From contig CP053449.1 of NCBI GenBank assembly GCA_013285465.1, positions 2,380,735 through 2,444,734 of the forward strand: a stretch of 64,000 nucleotides of DNA. Direction: 5' to 3'. Positions 1-8,647 of the stretch are shown in pieces. The position numbers were made by a program, and so were the translations under genes. How positions within the stretch are numbered: the stretch's first letter is position 1; each line of letters starts with the position of its first letter. Origin of the DNA: Pseudomonadota bacterium. Its GTDB lineage: Bacteria; Pseudomonadota; Alphaproteobacteria; Micavibrionales; CSBR16-224. Under the pieces are notes generated by a model that worked only from the letters and a program-made list of their open reading frames with translations, made no database searches and was not told where the DNA came from.

Positions 1-1
1 G

Positions 2-1060
2 CTGGAAAAAGGTGTGGACGGCTTCCGCCTTGATGTCGCGAATTTCTACATGCATGACGAACAACTGCGCGACAACCCGCCGCAAACCGAGTTTGAACCG
101 GGTAAGGTTTATAACGGGCTTTACACCAAGCCCTTCCCTTATGATATGCAGCAGCATCTCTATGATAAGTCACAGCCGGAAAATCTGCTGTTTATCGAAA
201 GGCTGCGCGCCCTGACCGACCAGTATGACGGCAAAATGATGGTGGCGGAAATCGGCGATGATAACAGTATGAAAACCTGCACCGAATATACCAAAGGCGA
301 TAACCGCCTGCATACGGCTTATAATATGGAGCTGCTGGGCTGGCATGACGGCGCGGAGGAAATTCACGAGCTGTTCACCCGCTATAACAGCTATGAAGGC
401 GGCTGGCCGGCATGGGCTTTTTCCAACCATGATGTTTTGCGTATTGCCTCCCGCGGCAAACAGGATGATGCGGCGCTGCAAAAACAACGCGTCAAAATGC
501 TGACGGCGCTTCTGACCAGCCTGCGCGGCACGATTTTCCTGTATCAGGGCGAGGAGCTGGGACTAACCGAAGCCGATGTCCCTTTTGAAAAACTGCAGGA
601 TCCTTTCGGTATTTTTCTGTATCCCGACAGCAAAGGCCGCGACGGCTGCCGTACGCCGGTTCCCTGGACAAGCGCAGAGAAAAACGCCGGTTTCTCCACG
701 GCAGAGGAGACATGGCTGCCTATCCCGGAAGAGCACCGTCTTGCCGCTGTTTCAGCGCAGGAGAATGACCCGGATTCCGTGCTGAATTTTGTCCGCCAGT
801 TTCTGGAATGGCGTAAAAATCATACGGCGCTGGTCACGGGTGAAATTGATTTTGACATCGCCAAAAACAATTTGCTGGTGTTCCGTCGTCAAACCGGTGA
901 TGAAACCGTGATTGCCGGATTTAATCTGGGCAGTGATGTCAAAACACTCGACAAGGATGAAAGCTGGCAATTGCTGGACGGGCACGGACTGCCCGTCACC
1001 GTCAATGACAATGCGATCAAACTTCCCGCTTTTGGCGGCTTTTTCGCAAAACGGGTATGA
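2..1060 (+). CDS. Alpha-glucosidase / alpha-amylase family GH13, C-terminal part
   Basis: Cut by the window start: the frame is open from base 2, so the N-terminal barrel strands are missing. The 352 visible residues are the second half of a GH13 (beta/alpha)8 barrel plus the C-terminal beta domain. The sequence GVDGFRLDV near the start holds the catalytic nucleophile (Asp11 of the fragment), MVAEIGD holds the acid/base Glu83, and FSNHD supplies the third acidic residue (Asp144). The family hydrolyses alpha-glucosidic bonds of maltose or isomaltose-type oligosaccharides, and the overall sequence resembles proteobacterial alpha-glucosidases more than large amylases. No signal peptide can be judged. 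The stop overlaps the next start as ATGA. Substrate specificity is inferred, not seen. Confidence 0.9.
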   Translation: MEKGVDGFRLDVANFYMHDEQLRDNPPQTEFEPGKVYNGLYTKPFPYDMQQHLYDKSQPENLLFIERLRALTDQYDGKMMVAEIGDDNSMKTCTEYTKGDNRLHTAYNMELLGWHDGAEEIHELFTRYNSYEGGWPAWAFSNHDVLRIASRGKQDDAALQKQRVKMLTALLTSLRGTIFLYQGEELGLTEADVPFEKLQDPFGIFLYPDSKGRDGCRTPVPWTSAEKNAGFSTAEETWLPIPEEHRLAAVSAQENDPDSVLNFVRQFLEWRKNHTALVTGEIDFDIAKNNLLVFRRQTGDETVIAGFNLGSDVKTLDKDESWQLLDGHGLPVTVNDNAIKLPAFGGFFAKRV

Positions 1061-1401
1061 AATATATGAAACGTCTTTTGCTGATGTCAGGCTTTGTGCT
1101 GGCCGCCTCATTTTCCGCACCGGAAAAGGCGCAGGCGGAAAGCTATTACCTGACGGCGCAGGAATTACTGCAAATGTGCGGCAGCAGTTTTAATACCGAT
1201 TACGGCTACTGCGCGGGTTATGTCACAGGTGTTGCCGATGAATTGCTGGGAAGTGCGGCCTCCTGCCATAAGGTCAGCGTCAAAAGCCAGCAGCTGCGCG
1301 ATATTACCGTGCGCTATATGGAGAAACATCCGGAAAGCCTGAACCGCCCTGCCCGCAGCGTCACCGCAGAAGCTCTGGCGGCGGCCTTCCCCTGCCGCTA
1401 G
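1057..1401 (+). CDS. Secreted Rap1a/Tai-like domain protein (paralog 1)
   Basis: Small 114-residue protein starting at an ATGA overlap with the glycosidase stop, so probably translationally coupled. Residues 1-27 form a Sec signal peptide ending near AQA. The mature part has the pattern YLTAQELLQMC, then CAGYVTGVAD, a further Cys, and a C-terminal AALAAAFPC-like ending. Paired cysteines and this layout match the Rap1a/Tai family, whose founding members are type VI secretion immunity proteins but which includes many periplasmic proteins of unknown role. No T6SS gene is nearby, so an immunity function is not claimed. A paralog with the same cysteine layout lies at 3234-3620. Confidence 0.75.
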   Translation: MKYMKRLLLMSGFVLAASFSAPEKAQAESYYLTAQELLQMCGSSFNTDYGYCAGYVTGVADELLGSAASCHKVSVKSQQLRDITVRYMEKHPESLNRPARSVTAEALAAAFPCR

Positions 1402-1423
1402 AAAACCTGCATCACAGATATTA

Positions 1424-1458
1424 AAAAGGCCTCCCGAAAGGAGGCCTTTTCTTTTTTT
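1424..1458. terminator. Bidirectional rho-independent terminator
   Basis: Perfect inverted repeat GGCCTCC / GGAGGCC around a five-base loop (CGAAA), flanked by an A run on the left and a T run on the right. It can therefore end transcription of the rightward Rap1a-like gene and of the leftward gene that stops at 1480. Confidence 0.85.
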
Positions 1459-1479
1459 ACTGTGCTCCAAATTCTTTCT

Positions 1480-3039
1480 TTACGGGGCCTGCTGCTGCAT
1501 CGGCTGTTGTTGCGGCGGTTGCTGACCGCCCCCCATCATCATCATCATGGCATCCTGACCGTTCACCAGCATTTTTCCTTCACGGCTGACGACGAAATCA
1601 TAGGTTAAGACGGATTGTCCGGTCTTTTCATCCGTTCCCGGCTTGCCAAGCTGCTGTACCAGCATCAACGGCATCAGCGCCTGCTGCATCATCGGCGGCA
1701 GTTCCTGCGCTTTTGCCTGACTTTCCGCCAGCATCTCGTTCAAATTACGCAACCGTCCGAAGAATTGTGCCGTAAATCCGAACATGGCCGTATTGTCGGC
1801 AACCGCCTCACCTTTCAGCGATGTTCCCAAAGCCGGCATATCAACAGCGTGGTTTTCAAGCGTATATTTGGTTCCGGCCTCGCTCAGCATTTGCTGGATT
1901 GCCGCCATATTCAAACCTTCCGCACCGCGCGCATCCGGCTGCAATGCCGTACTCAACAGCGACAACAAGCCTTTCATCGGCATATTGGTAACATTCATTT
2001 TATAGTCGATCAGCGTCGGAATATATTGCTGGAAATCAGCCTGAATGCCCGGAATGGACAAACCGTTCAGATTTCCGCTGAGCCGGACCGAAATATTTTC
2101 ACCGCGCATACCGTTCAGACCGAAACCGAAACCGGTATCTTTAATCGAGAAAGAGACCGCATCACGACCGACCGGCTGGAAATTCACCGTCATATCTTTC
2201 AGGGAGAAATCCGTATCCATGCCGTTTGCCGCTTCCAGCATCAGGGTGACGATACTATTAGCATAGGCGGCACTTTCTTCAGCCGTCATATTCTCCATAT
2301 CAGCTTCGCCCATTTCTTTCTGGAACTGCGTCATTCCCGCCAGATCAAAGGCTTCGGAGGTTCCCGTCAGGACAATATCGCCGATACCGACAAAGAAATT
2401 GCCTTCCTGTTCACTGAAAGAATCAATCTTCAGCATATTGGCTGAAAATTTGCTGGGGCCGCTGTAATAGCCGCTCGCATCGGGTTCAAGATTCATCATC
2501 CCGCTTAAATCGTTAATTGTCAGGGTGATACCGGCTGCGGGCATCGCCATTTTGACATCCTGATAGGAAAAGCTGTATTTCGGCGTCGCTGAAATTGACG
2601 GCACATAAAGCGCATGCGCCTTTTGCTGACCGATATTCAATTGAAAGACTTCCTGCCCTGTGGAATCTTTCCCCAAAATCGGCATCGGCATCGCAACGCT
2701 CATATTCAGCGCATCATCGCCTTCCGGCACAACATTCATCACCATCTGGCCGAAATCAACCAGCAGCTTATCCGCCGCATTTGTCGGATGCTCCATTTCC
2801 AGCGCATATTCCGGCAGCACGACCTGATAATAACCGTCATGTTGGGTCACGCTCACTTCGCCCTCATGTTTTAACTTCATGGAGGGGATATTGCCGTAAA
2901 CCTTATCCGCGTAATCGATCTGCTCCTGAATAATATTTTGCAGTTTTGCAGCCCCGGCATCGTCAATCACCTGCGCGTAAGACGGTGATGCGGCAAAGAA
3001 TAGCGTGGCCGCAGTAAGGGCCGTAATCGTTTTTTTCAT
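1480..3039 (-). CDS. Periplasmic protein of unknown function (519 aa)
   Basis: Has a clear Sec signal peptide (about residues 1-22, cleavage after SYA) and then a long chain without membrane segments. It is rich in short beta-strand-like stretches and repeated amphipathic segments, reminiscent of DUF945 or DUF2125 periplasmic proteins, but I cannot assign a family firmly. The C terminus is low complexity: a run of five Met followed by a Gly/Gln/Pro-rich tail of about 18 residues. The start is supported by AGGAG about ten bases upstream. It sits alone on the minus strand between the two Rap1a-like genes and uses the shared terminator at 1424-1458. Function unknown. Confidence 0.75.
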   Translation of the reverse strand: MKKTITALTAATLFFAASPSYAQVIDDAGAAKLQNIIQEQIDYADKVYGNIPSMKLKHEGEVSVTQHDGYYQVVLPEYALEMEHPTNAADKLLVDFGQMVMNVVPEGDDALNMSVAMPMPILGKDSTGQEVFQLNIGQQKAHALYVPSISATPKYSFSYQDVKMAMPAAGITLTINDLSGMMNLEPDASGYYSGPSKFSANMLKIDSFSEQEGNFFVGIGDIVLTGTSEAFDLAGMTQFQKEMGEADMENMTAEESAAYANSIVTLMLEAANGMDTDFSLKDMTVNFQPVGRDAVSFSIKDTGFGFGLNGMRGENISVRLSGNLNGLSIPGIQADFQQYIPTLIDYKMNVTNMPMKGLLSLLSTALQPDARGAEGLNMAAIQQMLSEAGTKYTLENHAVDMPALGTSLKGEAVADNTAMFGFTAQFFGRLRNLNEMLAESQAKAQELPPMMQQALMPLMLVQQLGKPGTDEKTGQSVLTYDFVVSREGKMLVNGQDAMMMMMGGGQQPPQQQPMQQQAP

Positions 3040-3233
3040 GGAAACACACTCCTAAATTATCGTGGTCAAATAGCGGATATTATCTTTATGAAACACGGAA
3101 TTCGCATGAAAGACAAGTCTGCCGGTAAAATAAATTCTTCATCATCATGGCCTATCCTGACAAAACTTCCTTAAAAAACCCTTTAAAAGATGTTATGGTG
3201 CGTCTCCTTAATTTTAAAACGGATGCAAAAGCG

Positions 3234-3620
3234 ATGAAAAACCTTGCGCTAACCCTGATCTGTGCAGCAGCATTATGCCTGTGCTTCACCAAAAAAAGCG
3301 ACGCGGCCTATCTGACGGCGCTGGATCTGCTGACCATGTGTGACAGCGGCGAAAAAGCCCGTCAGGAAACCTGCGCCAGCTATATTGCCGGCGTCGTCGA
3401 TTATCACCGCCTGATTCATTCGCTGGGAACCGCCCCGACGGTTGATTTCTGCGTACCGGGCAAAATGAAGCTGGAAGATGTGATTCTTCATGTCACACAA
3501 TATTTGAAAAAACAGCCGCAGCATGATGCTTTCATCGCCTCCCCCGCGATTGCGCTGGCGCTGTATCATTATTTCCCGTGCAAGGGCGGCACGCGGAACG
3601 CCTCCGTACAACGCAAATAG
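3234..3620 (+). CDS. Secreted Rap1a/Tai-like domain protein (paralog 2)
   Basis: Predicted 128 residues. The frame is open further upstream (to 3147), but the ATG at 3234 puts a good signal peptide (MKNLALTLICAAALCLC...) at the N terminus, so it is preferred. No strong Shine-Dalgarno sequence is seen for either choice. The mature protein repeats the pattern of paralog 1: YLTALDLLTMC, then a Cys before SYIAGVVD, a further Cys, and a final HYFPC followed by a short basic tail. It lies 12 bases before uvrB on the same strand. Function unknown; relation to Rap1a is by pattern only. Confidence 0.7.
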   Translation: MKNLALTLICAAALCLCFTKKSDAAYLTALDLLTMCDSGEKARQETCASYIAGVVDYHRLIHSLGTAPTVDFCVPGKMKLEDVILHVTQYLKKQPQHDAFIASPAIALALYHYFPCKGGTRNASVQRK

Positions 3621-3632
3621 GCGCGGCACGTC

Positions 3633-5672
3633 ATGGTCAAAAAAACCATGCTCGACCCTGCTATCGTTTATGACGGCGATGGCACGGAAATTCTGCCCTT
3701 CCGGCTGGAAACGGATTTCACCCCCACAGGCGACCAACCGCGCGCGATTGCGGAGCTGATGACAGGACTGAACAGGGGCGAAGCCAATCAGGTTTTGCTT
3801 GGCGTCACCGGATCGGGAAAGACCTTCACCATGGCGCAGGTCATTATGCAGACACAGCGCCCTGCGCTGATCCTTGCCCCGAACAAGACCCTCGCCGCGC
3901 AGCTTTATGCGGAGATGAAAGGGTTTTTCCCGCATAATGCCGTGGAATATTTCGTCTCCTATTACGATTATTACCAGCCCGAAGCCTATATCCCGAAAAC
4001 CGATACCTATATCGAGAAGGATTCGGCGATCAATGAACAGATCGACCGTATGCGCCACGCCGCCACCCGCGCCATTTTGGAGCGGCGGGATACGATTATC
4101 GTTGCCAGCGTCTCCTGCATCTACGGTATCGGAGATGTGGAAACCTATCAGGCGATGGCTTTCTCCGTTAAAAAAGGCGCGGTCATGGACCGCAATGATT
4201 TCATCCGCAATCTGGTCGCGCTGCATTACAAACGCAATGATATTGATTTTTCGCGCGGCTGTTTCCGCGTGCGCGGCGATACGGTCGAACTCTTCCCCGC
4301 CCACCTTGAGGATAGCGCATGGCGTTTCTCCCTGTTCGGGGATGAGCTGGAGGAGATCACAAGCTTTGATCCGCTGACAGGCAAAAAGACCGGCAGTCTT
4401 GACGCTGTCAAGATTTACGCCAACAGCCATTATGTCACGCCGAAACCGACCATGCAGCAGGCGCTGAAACAGATCAAAGAGGATTTGAAAACCCGCATCG
4501 CGGAATTTGAAGCCGCAGGAAAAATGCTGGAGGCGCAGCGCCTTGACCAGCGCACGCAATTCGATATCGAAATGCTGGAAGCCACCGGAATCTGCCCCGG
4601 TATTGAAAATTATTCCCGTTATCTGACAGGGCGTGCGCCCGGTGCGCCGCCGCCGACGCTGTTTGAATATCTGCCCGAAGATGCGTTGCTGTTTGTGGAT
4701 GAAAGCCATGTCATGGTGCCGCAAATCCGCGCCATGTATAATGGTGACCGCGCCCGCAAAACCAATCTGTCCGAATACGGTTTCCGCCTGCCTGCCTGTA
4801 TGGATAACCGCCCGCTGAAATTCGAGGAATGGGAGGACATCCGCCCGCAATCGGTTTTCGTTTCCGCCACCCCCGCCCCGTGGGAGCTGGAACAAACGGG
4901 CGGCGTCTTTGTGGAACAGGTCATCCGCCCGACCGGATTGATCGACCCGCCGGTCCTGATCCGCCCCGTGGAAAATCAGGTCGATGATCTGATGACGGAA
5001 TGCCGCGAAGTGATCGCCAAAGGCTACCGCACATTGGTCACGACATTGACCAAGCGCATGGCCGAGGATTTAACCGAATATATGGTCGAGGCAGGCGTGA
5101 AAGTGCGCTATATGCATTCGGATGTCGAAACGCTGGAACGTATCGAGATTATCCGTGAATTGAGATTGGGCGAAATTGACGTGCTGATCGGCATCAACCT
5201 GCTGCGCGAAGGGCTGGACATTCCCGAATGTGCGCTGGTCGCCATTCTGGATGCGGATAAGGAAGGCTTTTTGCGCAGCCGTACCTCCCTGATTCAAACC
5301 ATTGGCCGCGCGGCGCGGAATGTTGACGGGCGCGTGATACTTTACGCCGATAAGATGACCGACAGTATTAATGCGGCTTTGGAGGAAACCTCCCGCCGCC
5401 GCGAGAAACAGCAGCTTTATAATGCCGAACACGGCATCACACCGGAAACCGTGAAAAAGGCCATTGCCGCAAGCATGGCGGAAAAAGAGGAAACAGGCGC
5501 GCTGGTCAAAATTGACGGCGAAATCCTGAATCTGGCCGGCAAAGACCTCGAAAACCATGTCAAAAAACTGGAAAAACAAATGAAAGCCGCCGCCGCCGAT
5601 CTGGATTTCGAGGAAGCCGCCAAACTCCGCGACGAAATCCGCCGCTTAGAAACCGCCGCCCTCAGCCTTTAA
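3633..5672 (+). CDS. uvrB: UvrABC excinuclease subunit B
   Basis: DNA-damage recognition helicase of nucleotide excision repair. It is loaded by UvrA, verifies the lesion and recruits UvrC. At 679 residues it has normal length. Walker A GVTGSGKT is at about residues 57-64. The beta-hairpin that clamps DNA ([12 protein letters not shown]) is near 109-120, and helicase motif II, DESH, is near 356. The helicase C domain carries HSDVETLER and [11 protein letters not shown]-terminal UVR domain (about 636-672) is the UvrC contact. The start at 3633 gives two near-by Met choices (3633, 3648). The gene follows paralog 2 closely but is functionally unrelated to it. Confidence 0.97.
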   Translation: MVKKTMLDPAIVYDGDGTEILPFRLETDFTPTGDQPRAIAELMTGLNRGEANQVLLGVTGSGKTFTMAQVIMQTQRPALILAPNKTLAAQLYAEMKGFFPHNAVEYFVSYYDYYQPEAYIPKTDTYIEKDSAINEQIDRMRHAATRAILERRDTIIVASVSCIYGIGDVETYQAMAFSVKKGAVMDRNDFIRNLVALHYKRNDIDFSRGCFRVRGDTVELFPAHLEDSAWRFSLFGDELEEITSFDPLTGKKTGSLDAVKIYANSHYVTPKPTMQQALKQIKEDLKTRIAEFEAAGKMLEAQRLDQRTQFDIEMLEATGICPGIENYSRYLTGRAPGAPPPTLFEYLPEDALLFVDESHVMVPQIRAMYNGDRARKTNLSEYGFRLPACMDNRPLKFEEWEDIRPQSVFVSATPAPWELEQTGGVFVEQVIRPTGLIDPPVLIRPVENQVDDLMTECREVIAKGYRTLVTTLTKRMAEDLTEYMVEAGVKVRYMHSDVETLERIEIIRELRLGEIDVLIGINLLREGLDIPECALVAILDADKEGFLRSRTSLIQTIGRAARNVDGRVILYADKMTDSINAALEETSRRREKQQLYNAEHGITPETVKKAIAASMAEKEETGALVKIDGEILNLAGKDLENHVKKLEKQMKAAAADLDFEEAAKLRDEIRRLETAALSL

Positions 5673-5687
5673 TGCCCCGCCCCCTCC

Positions 5688-5727
5688 GTCATTGCGAGCG
5701 ACCAGCGGGAGCGCGGCAATCCAGAAC
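5688..5727. repeat. Dispersed palindromic repeat (GTCATTGCGAG...GCAATCCAG type)
   Basis: The bases GTCATTGCGAGCGACC ... GCGCGGCAATCCAGAA just after uvrB match the well-known form of intergenic repeats common in alphaproteobacteria (GTCATTGCGAGC...GCAATCC). The ATTGC and GCAAT ends are inverted and could form a hairpin. Only one copy is seen in this window, so its repeat nature rests on general knowledge. Confidence 0.6.
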
Positions 5728-5807
5728 CCTGCCGGATTCCGCAATTAACTCTGCGCCTTTTATCTCCAATAAAAGATATAGAAGTACTCTAGAAACAGGA
5801 CGTTTCA

Positions 5808-6191
5808 TCATTTTTTCTTTTTAACGGGTACCACAAAACTCTCGGGATAACGTCTATGTTTATCTGTTATAGCGTCTGTAATTCCGAAGTCCAAAAATAC
5901 TGCGCTAGCAATAATTTTTCCACCCATTTCACTAGGGATCATGCCGACTACTTCTCTACCATCATCTGTTTTACAGTCATATTTCAAGCCATCATCGGAT
6001 TTTCTAACATAAATTGTGGTGGGAAGTTCCGCCGTCCAGACGCCACGCTTATTTTGGAGTTGGCATTTCCCCTCTACCCCATCGCTAAAGGAAATCGCAA
6101 TAGGTGTCATAGCATCTTCAGTTAAAGTAGCGCATCCTGATATACTAAATATTCCACATAAAATTATAGTTATAGCCATGTACTTTTTCAT
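5808..6191 (-). CDS. Small outer-membrane or periplasmic lipoprotein
   Basis: 127 residues. A lipoprotein signal peptide ends in SISGC (lipobox, Cys20), so the mature protein is lipid-anchored. The mature part, with GVEGKCQLQN, a Trp, TTIYVRKSDDGLKYDCKTDDG and a lysine-rich tail, resembles a widespread family of small proteobacterial lipoproteins in which two Cys bracket a beta-sandwich-like segment; their function is not known. Base composition is clearly more AT-rich than the surrounding genes and similar to the neighbour at 6354, suggesting a shared, recently acquired patch. Confidence 0.75.
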   Translation of the reverse strand: MKKYMAITIILCGIFSISGCATLTEDAMTPIAISFSDGVEGKCQLQNKRGVWTAELPTTIYVRKSDDGLKYDCKTDDGREVVGMIPSEMGGKIIASAVFLDFGITDAITDKHRRYPESFVVPVKKKK

Positions 6192-6353
6192 TTTTTCATC
6201 CTTGAAATATATTTATGTATTTAGATATTAAGAACTAAATACAAATTCTTTCGTATTGTCCAGTAATAAACTATAAAAGACCAATAAAACCAAAGTAATT
6301 TTTACAGCCACACCCCATTGATTTGAATCCATTACTTAGACATCGGAGTACCA

Positions 6354-7010
6354 ATGAAAAATAAAAACAACAGTGACGTTTTATACAGAAAGCTAATGGT
6401 TATAGCTGAAAATATTTGTGCCGAAACAAAATGGCTCTACGTAAATTATGAAATTCTAATAGCCGCAGATAAAGAGGAAGTGTCTGATAAATTTATAAAT
6501 ACTTATGCTGGTAACGTATGGAATGCCCTAAGAAGAAGCCTTCTTAATGAAACTTTAATAGGAATATCAAAACTTATCATAGATAAAAAAGACAATCCGT
6601 CTTCGTTCCATTCCCTGCACGAATTACTAAGAAAACAGGGAGTCCTTGAAATCATTAAACTAAATTACACCCAAGCAGAAAGTGAATTTCAAAATCGACA
6701 CAAAGAACTTCTGAATGGGTTATTACGACTAGAGGAATATTTAAAAACGCATGATGTAGTGAAGAGTTTAGTTAGACATCGTAATAATTACTTAGTTCAT
6801 CGATCACAAAAGGTTTCTTCAAAAACAGAAAATCTGAAATGGGGAGATGAAAAAATATTAATTGAAATTGTTTCAGAAATCATTCATCCAATGGAACTTC
6901 TTATATTGAATGTTGGTAATATTTCTAACTCCACAAGATCAATATATAAGGCGTATGCAGAAAACTTCTGGAACGGATTTGAGCCAAATGACGAAAAATT
7001 TTCTTGGTAG
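6354..7010 (+). CDS. AbiU2/HEPN-like protein
   Basis: 218 residues, helix-rich, no signal peptide or membrane segment. The segment LVRHRNNYLVHRSQK contains an Arg-x5-His element of the HEPN (Rx4-6H) type, and the overall character (N-terminal helical bundle, NETLIGISKLI, then the R..H motif) resembles AbiU2-like HEPN proteins found in phage-resistance and toxin-antitoxin settings. HEPN proteins are often RNases, but activity is inferred only from the motif. The gene is strongly AT-rich relative to the window, consistent with horizontal transfer. No obvious antitoxin partner is adjacent; the nearest gene is the AT-rich lipoprotein on the other strand. Confidence 0.6.
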   Translation: MKNKNNSDVLYRKLMVIAENICAETKWLYVNYEILIAADKEEVSDKFINTYAGNVWNALRRSLLNETLIGISKLIIDKKDNPSSFHSLHELLRKQGVLEIIKLNYTQAESEFQNRHKELLNGLLRLEEYLKTHDVVKSLVRHRNNYLVHRSQKVSSKTENLKWGDEKILIEIVSEIIHPMELLILNVGNISNSTRSIYKAYAENFWNGFEPNDEKFSW

Positions 7011-7050
7011 CTTTTAACTAATTGAGTACATTAAAGCAAAGAGATCAGCA

Positions 7051-8502
7051 TCAATCCCCCTGTGCGAGGCTGAAGCCGCGCTGACCGTCAAAATGATAGA
7101 GGTTATCGGTTTTTACGACATCGAAACCGGCCTTATACAGTGCCGCCAGCAATTCCGCGATTTGGCCGCCGGTCAGTTCCTCCCCGTCTGCCGACATATA
7201 GCGGCAGCACCAGTGATCGGCGATGCGGTGATCTTCCAGCGCATAGGGCCAGACTTTCAAGCCGCCGACGGCAATCGAGGATAAATCCGGCCCGCCTGTC
7301 TGAACGGCGTTCAGTTTCTTTGCCAGTGCCGAGGGTGTCGCACTCTCCGACCAGTCAAGAAACACATCCACGCCGACCAGCTCTTTCTTTTGACGGGGCG
7401 GCAGTTTTGTGACAAACAACCCCATATCCATACGCCCCTCGCCATAAGAGGCCACAGGCAGTTTTTCCGGTTTCCGCCCCAGCCGTGCCACAACCGCCTT
7501 GGCAAAACCGTCTGTACCCACCGTCTCGACCGTATGTTCCGCACTGGCAATCTCGCCCGTATGTACGCCGTCTTCCAATGTGCGCAGCCAGGCATTGTGG
7601 ATATTTTCCGCCACATCCGTCTGACCGATATGTTGCAGCATTAATAATGCGCCATGCAGCAGCCCTGACGGATTGGCAATGCCTTTGCCCGCAATATCGG
7701 GGGCACTGCCGTGGATGGCCTCGAACATTGCACCGCGCCGCCCGATATTCGCCGAACCGCACAGCCCGACCGAGCCTGCAACCTCCGCCGCAATATCGGA
7801 TAAGATATCACCGTAAAGATTCTCGGTGACGATCACATCAAACTGTTCGGGGCGGGAGGCAATGCGCGCCGCGCCGATATCGACAATCCAGTGATCGCTT
7901 TCAATCTCGGGATATTCGGCGCGAATTTCGTCAAAAACCTTGTGAAACAGCCCGTCAGCCATTTTCATGATATTGTCTTTGGAAATGCAGGAGACCTTTT
8001 TGCGCCCCGCCAGCCGCGCATATTCAAAGGCATAGCGGATAATCTTTTCCGACCCGGCGCGGGAAATCAGCTTCAAAGCCTGCACCGTATTGGTCGTCTG
8101 ACGGTGTTCAATCCCCGCATAGATATCTTCCTCATTCTCGCGCACGATCACCATATCCATTTTCGGCTGTAATGTGCGTACATAAGGCGCATAGGAGACG
8201 CAAGGGCGGATATTGGCAAACATGCCCAGCGTTTTGCGCACTGTCACATTCAGGCTTTTAAAACCGCCGCCCTGCGGTGTCGTGATTGGTGCTTTCAGAA
8301 AGCATTTTGTACGTTCCAGCGATTCCCATGCGCTGTCGGCAATGCCCGAGGGCGTGCCGCTTTTATAGACTTTCTCGCCGATATCGATGGTTTCAATCTC
8401 AAGCTGCGCCCCTGCCGCATCCAGAATATGCAGAACCGCCGCCATAATTTCCGGGCCGATGCCGTCGCCATGCGCGACTGTGATGGGGGTTTTTGTTGTC
8501 AT
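7051..8502 (-). CDS. icd: NADP-dependent isocitrate dehydrogenase, alpha/rickettsial type
   Basis: Converts isocitrate to 2-oxoglutarate with CO2 release and NADP reduction in the TCA cycle. 483 residues: a normal decarboxylating dehydrogenase core (residues 1-~340) with HGDGIGPE at the N terminus, the substrate loop LNVTVRKTLGMFANIRP, and ENLYGDILSDIAAEVAGS plus EAIHGSAPDIAG for metal and nucleotide binding. A C-terminal extra domain of about 140 residues follows. That extension is typical of the rickettsia/alphaproteobacteria subgroup and helps place the organism. It is divergently oriented to deoA across a 145-base AT-rich spacer. Confidence 0.95.
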   Translation of the reverse strand: MTTKTPITVAHGDGIGPEIMAAVLHILDAAGAQLEIETIDIGEKVYKSGTPSGIADSAWESLERTKCFLKAPITTPQGGGFKSLNVTVRKTLGMFANIRPCVSYAPYVRTLQPKMDMVIVRENEEDIYAGIEHRQTTNTVQALKLISRAGSEKIIRYAFEYARLAGRKKVSCISKDNIMKMADGLFHKVFDEIRAEYPEIESDHWIVDIGAARIASRPEQFDVIVTENLYGDILSDIAAEVAGSVGLCGSANIGRRGAMFEAIHGSAPDIAGKGIANPSGLLHGALLMLQHIGQTDVAENIHNAWLRTLEDGVHTGEIASAEHTVETVGTDGFAKAVVARLGRKPEKLPVASYGEGRMDMGLFVTKLPPRQKKELVGVDVFLDWSESATPSALAKKLNAVQTGGPDLSSIAVGGLKVWPYALEDHRIADHWCCRYMSADGEELTGGQIAELLAALYKAGFDVVKTDNLYHFDGQRGFSLAQGD

Positions 8503-8647
8503 TTTTTTGTTTTCCCTCTTTTTATTGTTTTAATTTTTAATCTTCCGGGCGGCTTTTTGATAAGCTCTTTCTTTTCAGCCAAGAAAATACTAATCTTTTG
8601 AGCATAAGATACGCGACAAAACCCATTAAAGACAAGGAATTTAGACC

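Noticed and set aside
3273-4895. 540-codon open frame opposite uvrB
   Set aside because: It is antisense to a certain gene, rich in Arg/Gly/His as expected from reading the complement of GC-biased codons, and has no start signals.
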